Below are positions 25,120-38,050 of a DNA stretch of 64,000 bases, one piece after another. The stretch is from Elmis aenea (taxonomy: Eukaryota; Arthropoda; Insecta; Coleoptera; Elmidae). The stretch's first letter is position 1, and every line of letters begins with the position of its first letter. A program made the translations under genes and the position numbers. Under the pieces are notes generated by a model. It ran no database searches. It saw only the letters and a program-made list of their open reading frames with translations, and was not told where the DNA came from. The stretch lies in the NCBI GenBank assembly GCA_947652605.1, contig CANTFG010000098.1, positions 62,001 through 126,000 on the forward strand. Direction: 5' to 3'.

Positions 25120-28100
25120 AGTTAATACATATGTTCCTTAAGCGACTATTTCGAAACAATTTTAATTATTGATTTGTATATTACAGGAACAGTTTATCTA
25201 TCGCCTCTTTACATGAATACAATTGTTTTGCATATGTCTTTCAATGAGCTGGTTTTAATTTTTAATAATTTCCTAAAAATACCGTGCTTTAGTTAATACA
25301 TATGTTCCTTGAGCGACTATTTCGAAACAATTTTAATTATTGATTTGTATATCACAGGAACAGTTTATCCATCGCCTCTTTACATGAATACAATTGTTTT
25401 GCATATGTCTTTTATTGAGCTGGTTTTAATTTTTAATAATTTCCTAAAAATACCGTGCTTTAGTTAATACATATGTTCCTTGAGCGACTATTTCGAAACA
25501 ATTTTAATTATTGATTTGTATATCACTGGAACAGTTTATCCATCGCTTTTTTACATGAATACAATTGTTTTGCATATGTCTTTCAATGAGCTGGTTTTAA
25601 TTTTTAATAATTTCCTAAAAATACCGTGCTTTAGTTAATACATATGTTCCTTGAGCGACTATTTCTGAACAATTTTAATTATTGATTTGTATATCAAAGG
25701 AACAGTTTATCCATCGCCTTTTTACATGAATACAATTGTTTTGCATATGTCTTTCAAAGAGCTGGTTTTAATTTTTAATAATTTCCTAAAAATACCGTGC
25801 TTTAGTTAATACATATGTTCCTTGAGCGACTATTTCGTAACAATTTTAATTATTGATTTGTATATCACAGGAACAGTTTATCCATCGCCTCTTAACATGA
25901 ATACAATTGTTTTGCATATGTCTTTCAATGAGCTGGTTTTAATTTTTAATAATTTCCTAAAAATACCGTGCTTTAGTTAATACATATGTTCCTTGAGCGA
26001 CTATTTCGAAACAATTTTAATTATTGATTTGTATATCACAGGAACAGTTTATCCATCGCCTCTTTACATGAATACAATTGTTTTGCATATGTCTTTCAAT
26101 GAGCTGGTTTTAATTTTTAATAATTTCCTAAAAATACCATGCTTTAGTTAATACATATGTTCCTTGAGCGACTATTTCGAAACAATTTCAATTATTGATT
26201 TGTATATCACAGGAACAGTTTATCCATCGCCTCTTTACATGAATACAATTGTTTTGCATATGTCTTTCAATGAGCTGGTTTTAATTTTTAATAATTTCCT
26301 AAAAATACCGTGCTTTAGTTAATACATATGTTCCTTGAGCGATTATTTCTGAACAATTTTAATTATTGATTTGTATATCACAGGAACAGTTTATCCATCG
26401 CCTCTTTACATGAATACAATTGTTTTGCATATGTCTTTCAATGAGCTGGTTTTAATTTTTAATGATTTCCTAAAAATACCGTGCTTTAGTTAATACATAT
26501 GTTCCTTGAGCGACTATTTCTGAACAATTTTAATTATTGATTTGTATATCACAGGAACAGTTTATCCATCGCCTCTTTACATGAATACAATTGTTTTGCA
26601 TATGTCTTTCAATGAGCTGGTTTTAATTTTTAATAATTTCCTAAAAATACCGTGCTTTAGTTAATACATATGTTCCTTGAGCGACTATTTCGAAACAATT
26701 TTAATTATTGATTTGTATATCACAGGAACAGTTTATCCATCGCCTGTTTACATGAATACAATTGTTTTGCATATATCTTTCAATGAGCTGGTTTTAATTT
26801 TTAATAATTTCCTAAAAATACCGTGCTTTAGTTAATACATATGTTCCTTGAGCGACTATTTCTAAACAATTTTAATTATTGATTTGTATATCACAGGAAC
26901 AGTTTATCCATCGCCTCTTTACATGAATACAATTGTTTTGCATATGTCTTTCAATGAGCTGGTTTTAATTTTTAATAATTTCCTAAAAATACCGTGCTTT
27001 AGTTAATACATATGTTCCTTGGGCGACTATTTCTAAACAATTTTAATTATTGATTGGTATGTCACAGGAACAGTTTATCCATCGCCTCTTTACATGAATA
27101 CAATTGTTTTGCATATGTCTTTCAATGAGCTGGTTTTAATTTTTAATAATTTCCTAAAAATACCGTGCTTTAGTTAATACATATGTTCCTTGAGCGACTA
27201 TTTCGAAACAATTTTAATTATTGATTTTTATATCTCAGAAACAGTTTATCCATCGCCTCTTTACATGAATACAATTGTTTTGCATATGTCTTTCAATGAG
27301 CTGGTTTTAATTTTTAATGATTTCCTAAAAATACCGTGCTTTAGTTAATACATATGTTCCTTGAGCGACTATTTCGAAACAATTTTAATTCTTGATTTTT
27401 ATATCACAGAAACAGTTTATCCATCGCCTCTTTACATGAATACAATTGTTTTGCATATGTCTTTCAATGAGCTGGTTTTAATTTTTAATAATTTCTTAAA
27501 AATACCGTGCTTTAGTTAATACATATGTTCCTTGAGCGACTATTTCGAAACAATTTTAATTATTGATTTTTATATCACAGAAACAGTTTATCCATCGCCT
27601 CTTTACATGAATACAATTGTTTTGCATATGTCTTTCAATGAGCTGGTTTTAATTTTTAATAATTTTCTAAAAATACCGTGCTTTAGTTAATACATATGTT
27701 CCTTGAGCGACTATTTCGAAACAATTTTAATTATTGATTTGTATATCACAGAAACAGTTTATCCATCGCCTCTTTACATGAATACAATTGTTTTGCATAT
27801 GTCTTTCAATGAGCTGGTTTTAATTTTTAATGATTTCCCAAAAATACCGTGCTTTAGTTAATACATATGTTCCTTGAGCGACTATTTCTAAACAATTTTA
27901 ATTATTGATTTGTATATCACAGGAACAGTTTATCCATCGCCTCTTTACATGAATACAATTGTTTTGCATATGTCTTTCAATGAGCTGGTTTTAATTTTTA
28001 ATAATTTCCTAAAAATACCGTGCTTTAGTTAATACATATGTTCCTTGAGCGACTATTTCGAAACAATTTTAATTATTGATTTGTATATCACAGGAACAGT

Positions 28101-28610
28101 TTATCCATCGCCTGTTTACATGAATACAATTGTTTTGCATATATCTTTCAATGAGCTGGTTTTAATTTTTAATAATTTCCTAAAAATACCGTGCTTTAGT
28201 TAATACATATGTTCCTTGAGCGACTATTTCTAAACAATTTTAATTATTGATTTGTATATCACAGGAACAGTTTATCCATCGCCTCTTTACATAAATACAA
28301 TTGTTTTGCATATGTCTTTCAATGAGCTGGTTTTAATTTTTAATAATTTCCTAAAAATACCGTGCTTTAGTTAATACATATGTTCCTTGAGCGACTATTT
28401 CTAAACAATTTTAATTATTGATTTGTATATCACAGGAACAGTTTATCCATCGCCTCTTTACATGAATACAATTGTTTTGCATATGTCTTTCAAAGAGCTG
28501 GTTTTAATTTTTAATAATTTCCTAAAAATACCGTGCTTTAGTTAATACATATGTTCCTTGAGCGACTATTTCGAAACAATTTTAATTATTGATTTGTATA
28601 TCACAGGAAC
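25120..28610. repeat. Higher-order block with 22-monomer offset, copy 2 (with 2 extra monomers)
   Basis: Collinear with 21.36-24.5 kb but with two additional monomers at about 27.3-27.6 kb. One of these carries aattcttgattttta, otherwise seen at about 20377. Collinearity is lost after the caaagag monomer near 28493, where copy 1 continues into a cctgtttac monomer and this copy does not. Confidence 0.78.
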
Positions 28611-31600
28611 AGTTTATCCATCGCCTCTTTACATGAATACAATTGTTTTGCATATATCTTTCAATGAGCTGGTTTTAATTTTTAATAATTTCCTAAAAAT
28701 ACCGTGCTTTAGTTAATACATATGTTCCTTAAGCGACTATTTCGAAACAATTTTAATTATTGATTTGTATATCACAGAAACAGTTTATCCATCGTCTCTT
28801 TACATGAATACAATTGTATTGCATATGTCTTTCAATGAGCTGGTTTTAATTTTTAATAATTTCCTAAAAATACCGTGCTTTAGTTAATACATATGTTCCT
28901 TGAGCGACTATTTCGAAACAATTTTAATTATTGATTTGTATATCACAGGACAAGTTTATCCTTCGCATCTTTACATGAATACAATTGTTTTGCATATGTC
29001 TTTCAATGAGCTGGTTTTAATTTTTAATAATTTCCTAAAAATACCGTGCTTTAGTTAATACATATGTTCCTTGAGCGACTATTTTGAAACAATTTTAATT
29101 ATTGATTTGTATATCACAGGAACAGTTTATCCATCGCCTCTTTATATGAATACAATTGTTTTGCATATGTCTTTCAATGAGCTGGTTTTAATTTTTAATA
29201 ATTTCCTAAAAATACCGTGCTTTAGTTAATACATATGTTCCTTGAGCGACTATTTTTAAACAATTTTAATTATTGATTGGTATATCACAGGAACAGTTTA
29301 TCCATCGCCTCTTTACATGAATACAATTGTTTTGCATATATCTTTCAATGAGCTGGTTTTAATTTTTAATAATTTCCTAAAAATACCGTGCTTTAGTTAA
29401 TACATATGTTCCTTGAGCGACTATTTCGAAACAATTTTAATTATTGATTTGTATATCACAGAAACAGTTTATTCATCGCCTCTTTACATGAATACAATTG
29501 TTTTGCATATGTCTTTCAATGAGCTGGTTTTAATTTTTAATGATTTCCTAAAAATACCGTGCTTTAGTTAATACATATGTTCCTTGAGCGACTATTTTTA
29601 AACAATTTTAATTATTGATTTGTATATCACAGGACAAGTTTATCCTTCGCATCTTTACATGAATACAATTGTTTTGCATATGTCTTTCAATGAGCTGGTT
29701 TTAATTTTTAATAATTTCCTAAAAATACCGTGCTTTAGTTAATACATATGTTCCTTGAGCGACTATTTCTAAACAATTTTAATTATTGATTTGTATATCA
29801 CAGGAACAGTTTATCCATCGCCTCTTTACATGAATACAATTGTTTTGCATATGTCTTTCAATGAGCTGGTTTTAATTTTTAATAATTTCTTAAAAATACC
29901 GTGCTTTAGTTAATACATATGTTTCTTGAGCGACTATTTCTAAACAATTTTAATTATTGATTTGTATATCACAGGAACAGTTTATCCATCGCCTCTTTAC
30001 ATGAATACAATTGTTTTGCATATGTCTTTCAATGAGCTGGTTTTAATTTTTAATAATTTCCTAAAAATACCGTGCTTTAGTTAATACATATGTTCCTTAA
30101 GCGACTATTTCGAAACAATTTTAATTATAGATTTGTATATCACAGGAACAGTTTATCCATCGCCTCTTTACATGAATACAATTGTTTTGCATATGTCTTT
30201 CAATGAGCTGGTTTTAATTTTTAATAATTTTCTAAAAATACCGTGCTTTAGTTAATACATATGTTCCTTGAGCGACTATTTCGAAACAATTTTAATTATT
30301 GATTTGTATATTACAGGAACAGTTTATCTATCGCCTCTTTACATGTATACAATTGTTTTGCATATGTCTTTCAAAGAGCTGGTTTTAATTTTTAATAATT
30401 TCCTAAAAATACCGTGCTTTAGTTAATACATATGTTCCTTGAGCGACTATTTCGAAACAATTTTAATTATTGATTTGTATATCACAGGAACAGTTTATCC
30501 ATCGCCTCTTTACATGAATACAATTGTTTTGCATATGTCTTTCAATGAGCTGGTTTTAATTTTTAATAATTTCCTAAAAATACCGTGCTTTAGTTAATAC
30601 ATATGTTCCTTAAGCGACTATTTCGAAACAATTTCAATTATTGATTTGTATATCACAGAAACAGTTTATCCATCGCCTCTTTACATGAATACAATTGTTT
30701 TGCATATGTCTTTCAATGAGCTGGTTTTAATTTTTAATAATTTCCTAAAAATACCGTGCTTTAGTTAATACATATGTTCCTTGAGCGACTATTTCTAAAC
30801 AATTTTAATTATTGATTTGTATATCACAGGAACAGTTTATCCATCGCTTCTTTACATGAATACAATTGTTTTGCATATGTCTTTCAATGAGCTGGTTTTA
30901 ATTTTTAATAATTTCCTAAAAGTACCGTGCTTTAGTTAATACATATATTCCTTGAGCGACTATTTCTGAACAATTTTAATTATTGATTTGTATATCACAG
31001 GAACAGTTTATCCATCGCCTCTTTACATGAATACAATTGTTTTGCATATGTCTTTCAAAGAGCTGGTTTTAATTTTTAATAATTTCCTAAAAATACCGTG
31101 CTTTAGTTAATACATATGTTCCTTAAGCGACTATTTCGAAACAATTTCAATTATTGATTTGTATATCACTGGAACAGTTTATCCATCGCCTCTTTACATG
31201 AATACAATTGTTTTGCATATGTCTTTCAATGAGCTGGTTTTAATTTTTAATGATTTCCAAAAAATACCGTGCTTTAGTTCATACATATGTTCCTTGAGCG
31301 ACTATTTCGAAACAATTTTAATTATTGATTTGTATATCACAGAAACAGTTTATCCATCGCCTCTTTACATGAATACAATTGTTTTGCATATGTCTTTCAA
31401 TGAGCTGGTTTTAATTTTTAATAATTTCCTAAAAATACCGTGCTTTAGTTAATACATATGTTCCTTGAGCGACTATTTCTAAACAATTTTAATTATTGAT
31501 TTGTATATCACAGGAACAGTTTATCCATCGCCTCTTTACATGAATACAATTGTTTTGCATATGTCTTTCAATGAGCTGGTTTTAATTTTTAATAATTTAC

Positions 31601-33099
31601 TAAAAATACAGTGCTTTAGTTAATACATATGTTCCTTGAGCGACTATTTCTAAACAATTTTAATTATTGATTTGTATATGACAGGAACAGTTTATCCATC
31701 GCCTTTTTACATGAATACAATTGTTTTGCATATGTCTTTCAATGAGCTGGTTTTAATTTTTAATAATGTCTTAAAAATACCGTGCTTTAGTTAATACATA
31801 TGTTCCTTGAGCGACTATTTCGAAACAATTTTAATTATTGATTTGTATATCACAGGAACAGTTTATCCATCGCCTCTTTACATGAATACAATTGTTTTGC
31901 ATATATCTTTCAATGAGCTGGTTTTAATTTTTAATAATTTCCTAAAAATACCGTGCTTTAGTTAATACATATGTTCCTTGAGCGACTATTTCGAAACAAT
32001 TTTAATTATTGATTTGTATATCACAGAAACAGTTTATCCATCGTCTCTTTACATGAATACAATTGTATTGCATATGTCTTTCAATGAGCTGGTTTTAATT
32101 TTTAATAATTTCCTAAAAATACCGTGCTTTAGTTAATACATATGTTCCTTGAGCGACTATTTCGAAACAATTTTAATTATTGATTTGTATATCACAGGAC
32201 AAGTTTATCCTTCGCATCTTTACATGAATACAATTGTTTTGCATATGTCTTTCAATGAGCTGGTTTTAATTTTTAATAATTTCCTAAAAATACCGTGCTT
32301 TAGTTAATACATATGTTCCTTGAGCGACTATTTTGAAACAATTTTAATTATTGATTTGTATATCACAGGAACAGTTTATCCATCGCCTCTTTATATGAAT
32401 ACAATTGTTTTGCATATGTCTTTCAATGAGCTGGTTTTAATTTTTAATAATTTCCTAAAAATACCGTGCTTTAGTTAATACATATGTTCCTTGAGCGACT
32501 ATTTTTAAACAATTTTATTTATTGATTTGTATATCACAGGACAAGTTTATCCTTCGCATCTTTACATGAATACAATTGTTTTGCATATGTCTTTCAATGA
32601 GCTGGTTTTAATTTTTAATGATTTCCAAAAAATACCGTGCTTTAGTTCATACATATGTTCCTTGAGCGACTATTTCGAAACAATTTTAATTATTGATTTG
32701 TATATCACAGAAACAGTTTATCCATCGCCTCTTTACATGAATACAATTGTTTTGCATATGTCTTTCAATGAGCTGGTTTTAATTTTTAATAATTTCCTAA
32801 AAATACCGTGCTTTAGTTAATACATATGTTCCTTGAGCGACTATTTCTAAACAATTTTAATTATTGATTTGTATATCACAGGAACAGTTTATCCATCGCC
32901 TCTTTACATGAATACAATTGTTTTGCATATGTCTTTCAATGAGCTGGTTTTCATTTTTAATAATTTCTTAAAAATACCGTGCTTTAGTTAATACATATGT
33001 TTCTTGAGCGACTATTTCTAAACAATTTTAATTATTGATTTGTATATCACAGGAACAGTTTATCCATCGCCTCTTTACATGAATACAATTGTTTTGCAT

Positions 33100-36000
33100 A
33101 TGTCTTTCAATGAGCTGGTTTTAATTTTTAATAATTTCCTAAAAATACCGTGCTTTAGTTAATACATATGTTCCTTAAACGACTATTTCGAAACAATTTT
33201 AATTATAGATTTGTATATCACAGGAACAGTTTATCCATCGCCTCTTTACATGAATACAATTGTTTTGCATATGTCTTTCAATGAGCTGGTTTTAATTTTT
33301 AATAATTTTCTAAAAATACCGTGCTTTAGTTAATACATATGTTCCTTGAGCGACTATTTCGAAACAATTTTAATTATTGATTTGTATATTACAGGAACAG
33401 TTTATCTATCGCCTCTTTATATGTATACAATTGTTTTGCATATGTCTTTCAAAGAGCTGGTTTTAATTTTTAATAATTTCCTAAAAATACCGTGCTTTAG
33501 TTAATACATATGTTCCTTGAGCGACTATTTCGAAACAATTTTAATTATTGATTTGTATATCACAGGAACAGTTTATCCATCGCCTCTTTACATGAATACA
33601 ATTGTTTTGCATATGTCTTTCAATGAGCTGGTTTTAATTTTTAATAATTTCCTAAAAATACCGTGCTTTAGTTAATACATATGTTCCTTAAGCGACTATT
33701 TCGAAACAATTTCAATTATTGATTTGTATATCACAGAAACAGTTTATCCATCGCCTCTTTACATGAATACAATTGTTTTGCATATGTCTTTCAATGAGCT
33801 GGTTTTAATTTTTAATAATTTCCTAAAAATACCGTGCTTTAGTTAATACATATGTTCCTTGAGCGACTATTTCTAAACAATTTTAATTATTGATTTGTAT
33901 ATCACAGGAACAGTTTAACCATCGCTTCTTTACATGAATACAATTGTTTTGCATATGTCTTTCAATGAGCTGGTTTTAATTTTTAATAATTTCCTAAAAA
34001 TACCGTGCTTTAGTTAATACATATATTCCTTGAGCGACTATTTCTGAACAATTTTAATTATTGATTTGTATATCACAGGAACAGTTTATCCATCGCCTCT
34101 TTACATGAATACAATTGTTTTGCATATGTCTTTCAAAAAACTGGTTTTAATTTTTAATAATTTCCTAAAAATACCGTGCTTTAGTTAATACATATGTTCC
34201 TTAAGCGACTATTTCGAAACAATTTCAATTATTGATTTGTATATCACTGGAACAGTTTATCCATCGCCTCTTTACATGAATACAATTGTTTTGCATATGT
34301 CTTTCAATGAGCTGGTTTTAATTTTTAATGATTTCCAAAAAATACCGTGCTTTAGTTCATACATATGTTCCTTGAGCGACTATTTCGAAACAATTTTAAT
34401 TATTGATTTGTATATCACAGAAACAGTTTATCCATCGCCTCTTTACATGAATACAATTGTTTTGCATATGTCTTTCAATGAGCTGGTTTTAATTTTTAAT
34501 AATTTCCTAAAAATACAGTGCTTTAGTTAATACATATGTTCCTTGAGCGACTATTTCTAAACAATTTTAATTATTGATTTGTATATGACAGGAACAGTTT
34601 ATCCATCGCCTTTTTACATGAATACAATTGTTTTGCATATGTCTTTCAATGAGCTGGTTTTAATTTTTAATAATGTCTTAAAAATACCGTGCTTTAGTTA
34701 ATACATATGTTCCTTGAGCGACTATTTCTAAACAATTTTAATTATTGATTTGTATATCACTGGAACAGTTTATCCATCGCCTCTTTACATGAATACAATT
34801 GTTTTGCATATGTCTTTCAAAGAGCTGGTTTTAATTTTTAATAATTTCCTAAAAATACCGTGCTTTAGTTAATACATATGTTCCTTAAGCGACTATTTCG
34901 AAACAATTTCAATTATTGATTTGTATATCACTGGAACAGTTTATCCATCGCCTCTTTACATGAATACAATTGTTTTGCATATGTCTTTCAATGAGCTGGT
35001 TTTAATTTTTAATGATTTCCAAAAAATACCGTGCTTTAGTTCATACATATGTTCCTTGAGCGACTATTTCGAAACAATTTTAATTATTGATTTGTATATC
35101 ACAGAAACAGTTTATCCATCGCCTCTTTACATGAATACAATGGTTTTGCATATGTCTTTCAATGAGCTGGTTTTAATTTTTAATAATTTCCTAAAAATAC
35201 CGTGCTTTAGTTAATACATATGTTCCTTGAGCGACTATTTCTAAACAATTTTAATTATTGATTTGTATATCACAGGAACAGTTTATCCATCGCCTCTTTA
35301 CATGAATACAATTGTTTTGCATATGTCTTTCAATGAGCTGGTTTTAATTTTTAATAATTTCCTAAAAATACAGTGCTTTAGTTAATACATATGTTCCTTG
35401 AGCGACTATTTCTAAACAATTTTAATTATTGATTTGTATATGACAGGAACAGTTTATCCATCGCCTTTTTACATGAATACAATTGTTTTGCATATGTCTT
35501 TCAATGAGCTGGTTTTAATTTTTAATAATGTCTTAAAAATACCGTGCTTTAGTTAATACATATGTTCCTTGAGCGACTATTTCGAAACAATTTTAATTAT
35601 TGATTTGTATATCACAGGAACAGTTTATCCATCGCCTCTTTACATGAATACAATTGTTTTGCATATATCTTTCAATGAGCTGGTTTTAATTTTTAATAAT
35701 TTCCTAAAAATACCGTGCTTTAGTTAATACATATGTTCCTTGAGCGACTATTTCGAAACAATTTTAATTATTGATTTGTATATCACAGAAACAGTTTATC
35801 CATCGTCTCTTTACATGAATACAATTGTATTGCATATGTCTTTCAATGAGCTGGTTTTAATTTTTAATAATTTCCTAAAAATACCGTGCTTTAGTTAATA
35901 CATATGTTCCTTGAGCGACTATTTCGAAACAATTTTAATTATTGATTTGTATATCACAGGACAAGTTTATCCTTCGCATCTTTACATGAATACAATTGTT

Positions 36001-38050
36001 TTGCATATGTCTTTCAATGAGCTGGTTTTAATTTTTAATAATTTCCTAAAAATACCGTGCTTTAGTTAATACATATGTTCCCTGAGCGACTATTTTGAAA
36101 CAATTTTAATTATTGATTTGTATATCACAGGAACAGTTTATCCATCGCCTCTTTATATGAATACAATTGTTTTGCATATGTCTTTCAATGAGCTGGTTTT
36201 AATTTTTAATAATTTCCTAAAAATACAGTGCTTTAGTTAATACATATGTTCCTTGAGCGACTATATCTAAACAATTTTAATTATTGATTTGTATATGACA
36301 GGAACAGTTTATCCATCGCCTTTTTACATGAATACAATTGTTTTGCATATGTCTTTCAATGAGCTGGTTTTAATTTTTAATAATGTCTTAAAAATACCGT
36401 GCTTTAGTTAATACATATGTTCCTTGAGCGACTATTTCGAAACAATTTTAATTATTGATTTGTATATCACAGGAACAGTTTATCCATCGCCTTTTTACAT
36501 GAATACAATTGTTTTGCATATGTCTTTCAATGAGCTGGTTTTAATTTTTAATAATGTCTTAAAAATACCGTGCTTTAGTTAATACATATGTTCCTTGAGC
36601 GACTATTTCGAAACAATTTTAATTATTGATTTGTATATCACAGGAACAGTTTATCCATCGCCTCTTTATATGAATACAATTGTTTTGCATATGTCTTTCA
36701 ATGAGCTGGTCTTAATTTTTAATAATTTCCTAAAAATACCGTGCTTTAGTTAATACATATGTTCCTTGAGCGACTATTTCTAAACAATTTTAATTATTGA
36801 TTTGTATATCACAGGAACAGTTTATCCATCGCTTCTTTACATGAATACAATTGTTTTGCATATGTCTTTCAATGAGCTGGTTTTAATTTTTAATAATTTC
36901 CTAAAAATACCGTGCTTTAGTTAATACATATATTCCTTGAGCGACTATTTCTGAACAATTTTAATTATTGATTTGTATATCACAGGAACAGTTTATCCAT
37001 CGCCTCTTTACATGAATACAATTGTTTTGCATATGTCTTTCAAAGAGCTGGTTTTAATTTTTAATAATTTCCTAAAAATACCGTGCTTTAGTTAATACAT
37101 ATGTTCCTTAAGCAACTATTTCGAAACAATTTCAATTATTGATTTGTATATCACTGGAACAGTTTATCCATCGCCTCTTTACATGAATACAATTGTTTTG
37201 CATATGTCTTTCAATGAGCTGGTTTTAATTTTTAATGATTTCCAAAAAATACCGTGCTTTAGTTCATACATATGTTCCTTGAGCGACTATTTCGAAACAA
37301 TTTTAATTATTGATTTGTATATCACAGAAACAGTTTATCCATCGCCTCTTTACTTGAATACAATTGTTTTGCATATGTCTTTCAATGAGCTGGTTTTAAT
37401 TTTTAATAATTTCCTAAAAATACCGTGCTTTAGTTAATACATATGTTCCTTGAGCGACTATTTCTAAACAATTTTAATTATTGATTTGTATATCACAGGA
37501 ACAGTTTATCCATCGCCTCTTTACATGAATACAATTGTTTTGCATATGTCTTTCAATGAGCTGGTTTTAATTTTTAATAATTTCCTAAAAATACAGTGCT
37601 TTAGTTAATACATATGTTCCTTGAGCGACTATTTCTAAACAATTTTAATTATTGATTTGTATATGACAGGAACAGTTTATCCATCGCCTTTTTACATGAA
37701 TACAATTGTTTTGCATATGTCTTTCAATGAGCTGGTTTTAATTTTTAATAATGTCTTAAAAATACCGTGCTTTAGTTAATACATATGTTCCTTGAGCGAC
37801 TATTTCTAAACAATTTTAATTATTGATTTGTATATCACAGGAACAGTTTATCCATCGCCTCTTTACATGAATACAATTGTTTTGCATATGTCTTTCAAAG
37901 AGCTGGTTTTAATTTTTAATAATTTCCTAAAAATACCGTGCTTTAGTTAATACATATGTTCCTTAAGCGACTATTTCGAAACAATTTCAATTATTGATTT
38001 GTATATCACTGGAACAGTTTATCCATCGCCTCTTTACATGAATACAATTG
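33100..38050. repeat. 29-monomer higher-order repeat unit, copy 1 (4,959 bp)
   Basis: Matching landmarks recur 4,959 bp downstream: tattac at 33387 and 38346, the open dimer at 34237 and 39196, the next at 34921 and 39880, and the rare tacaatggttttg at about 35140 and 40099. Rare changes gttccctgagc (about 36080), ctatatctaaac (36261) and agcaactattt (37111) recur at +4,960, after a 1-bp insertion near 40231. Copy-specific changes such as ccttaaacg near 33177 show some later divergence. Ends are approximate. Confidence 0.85.
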
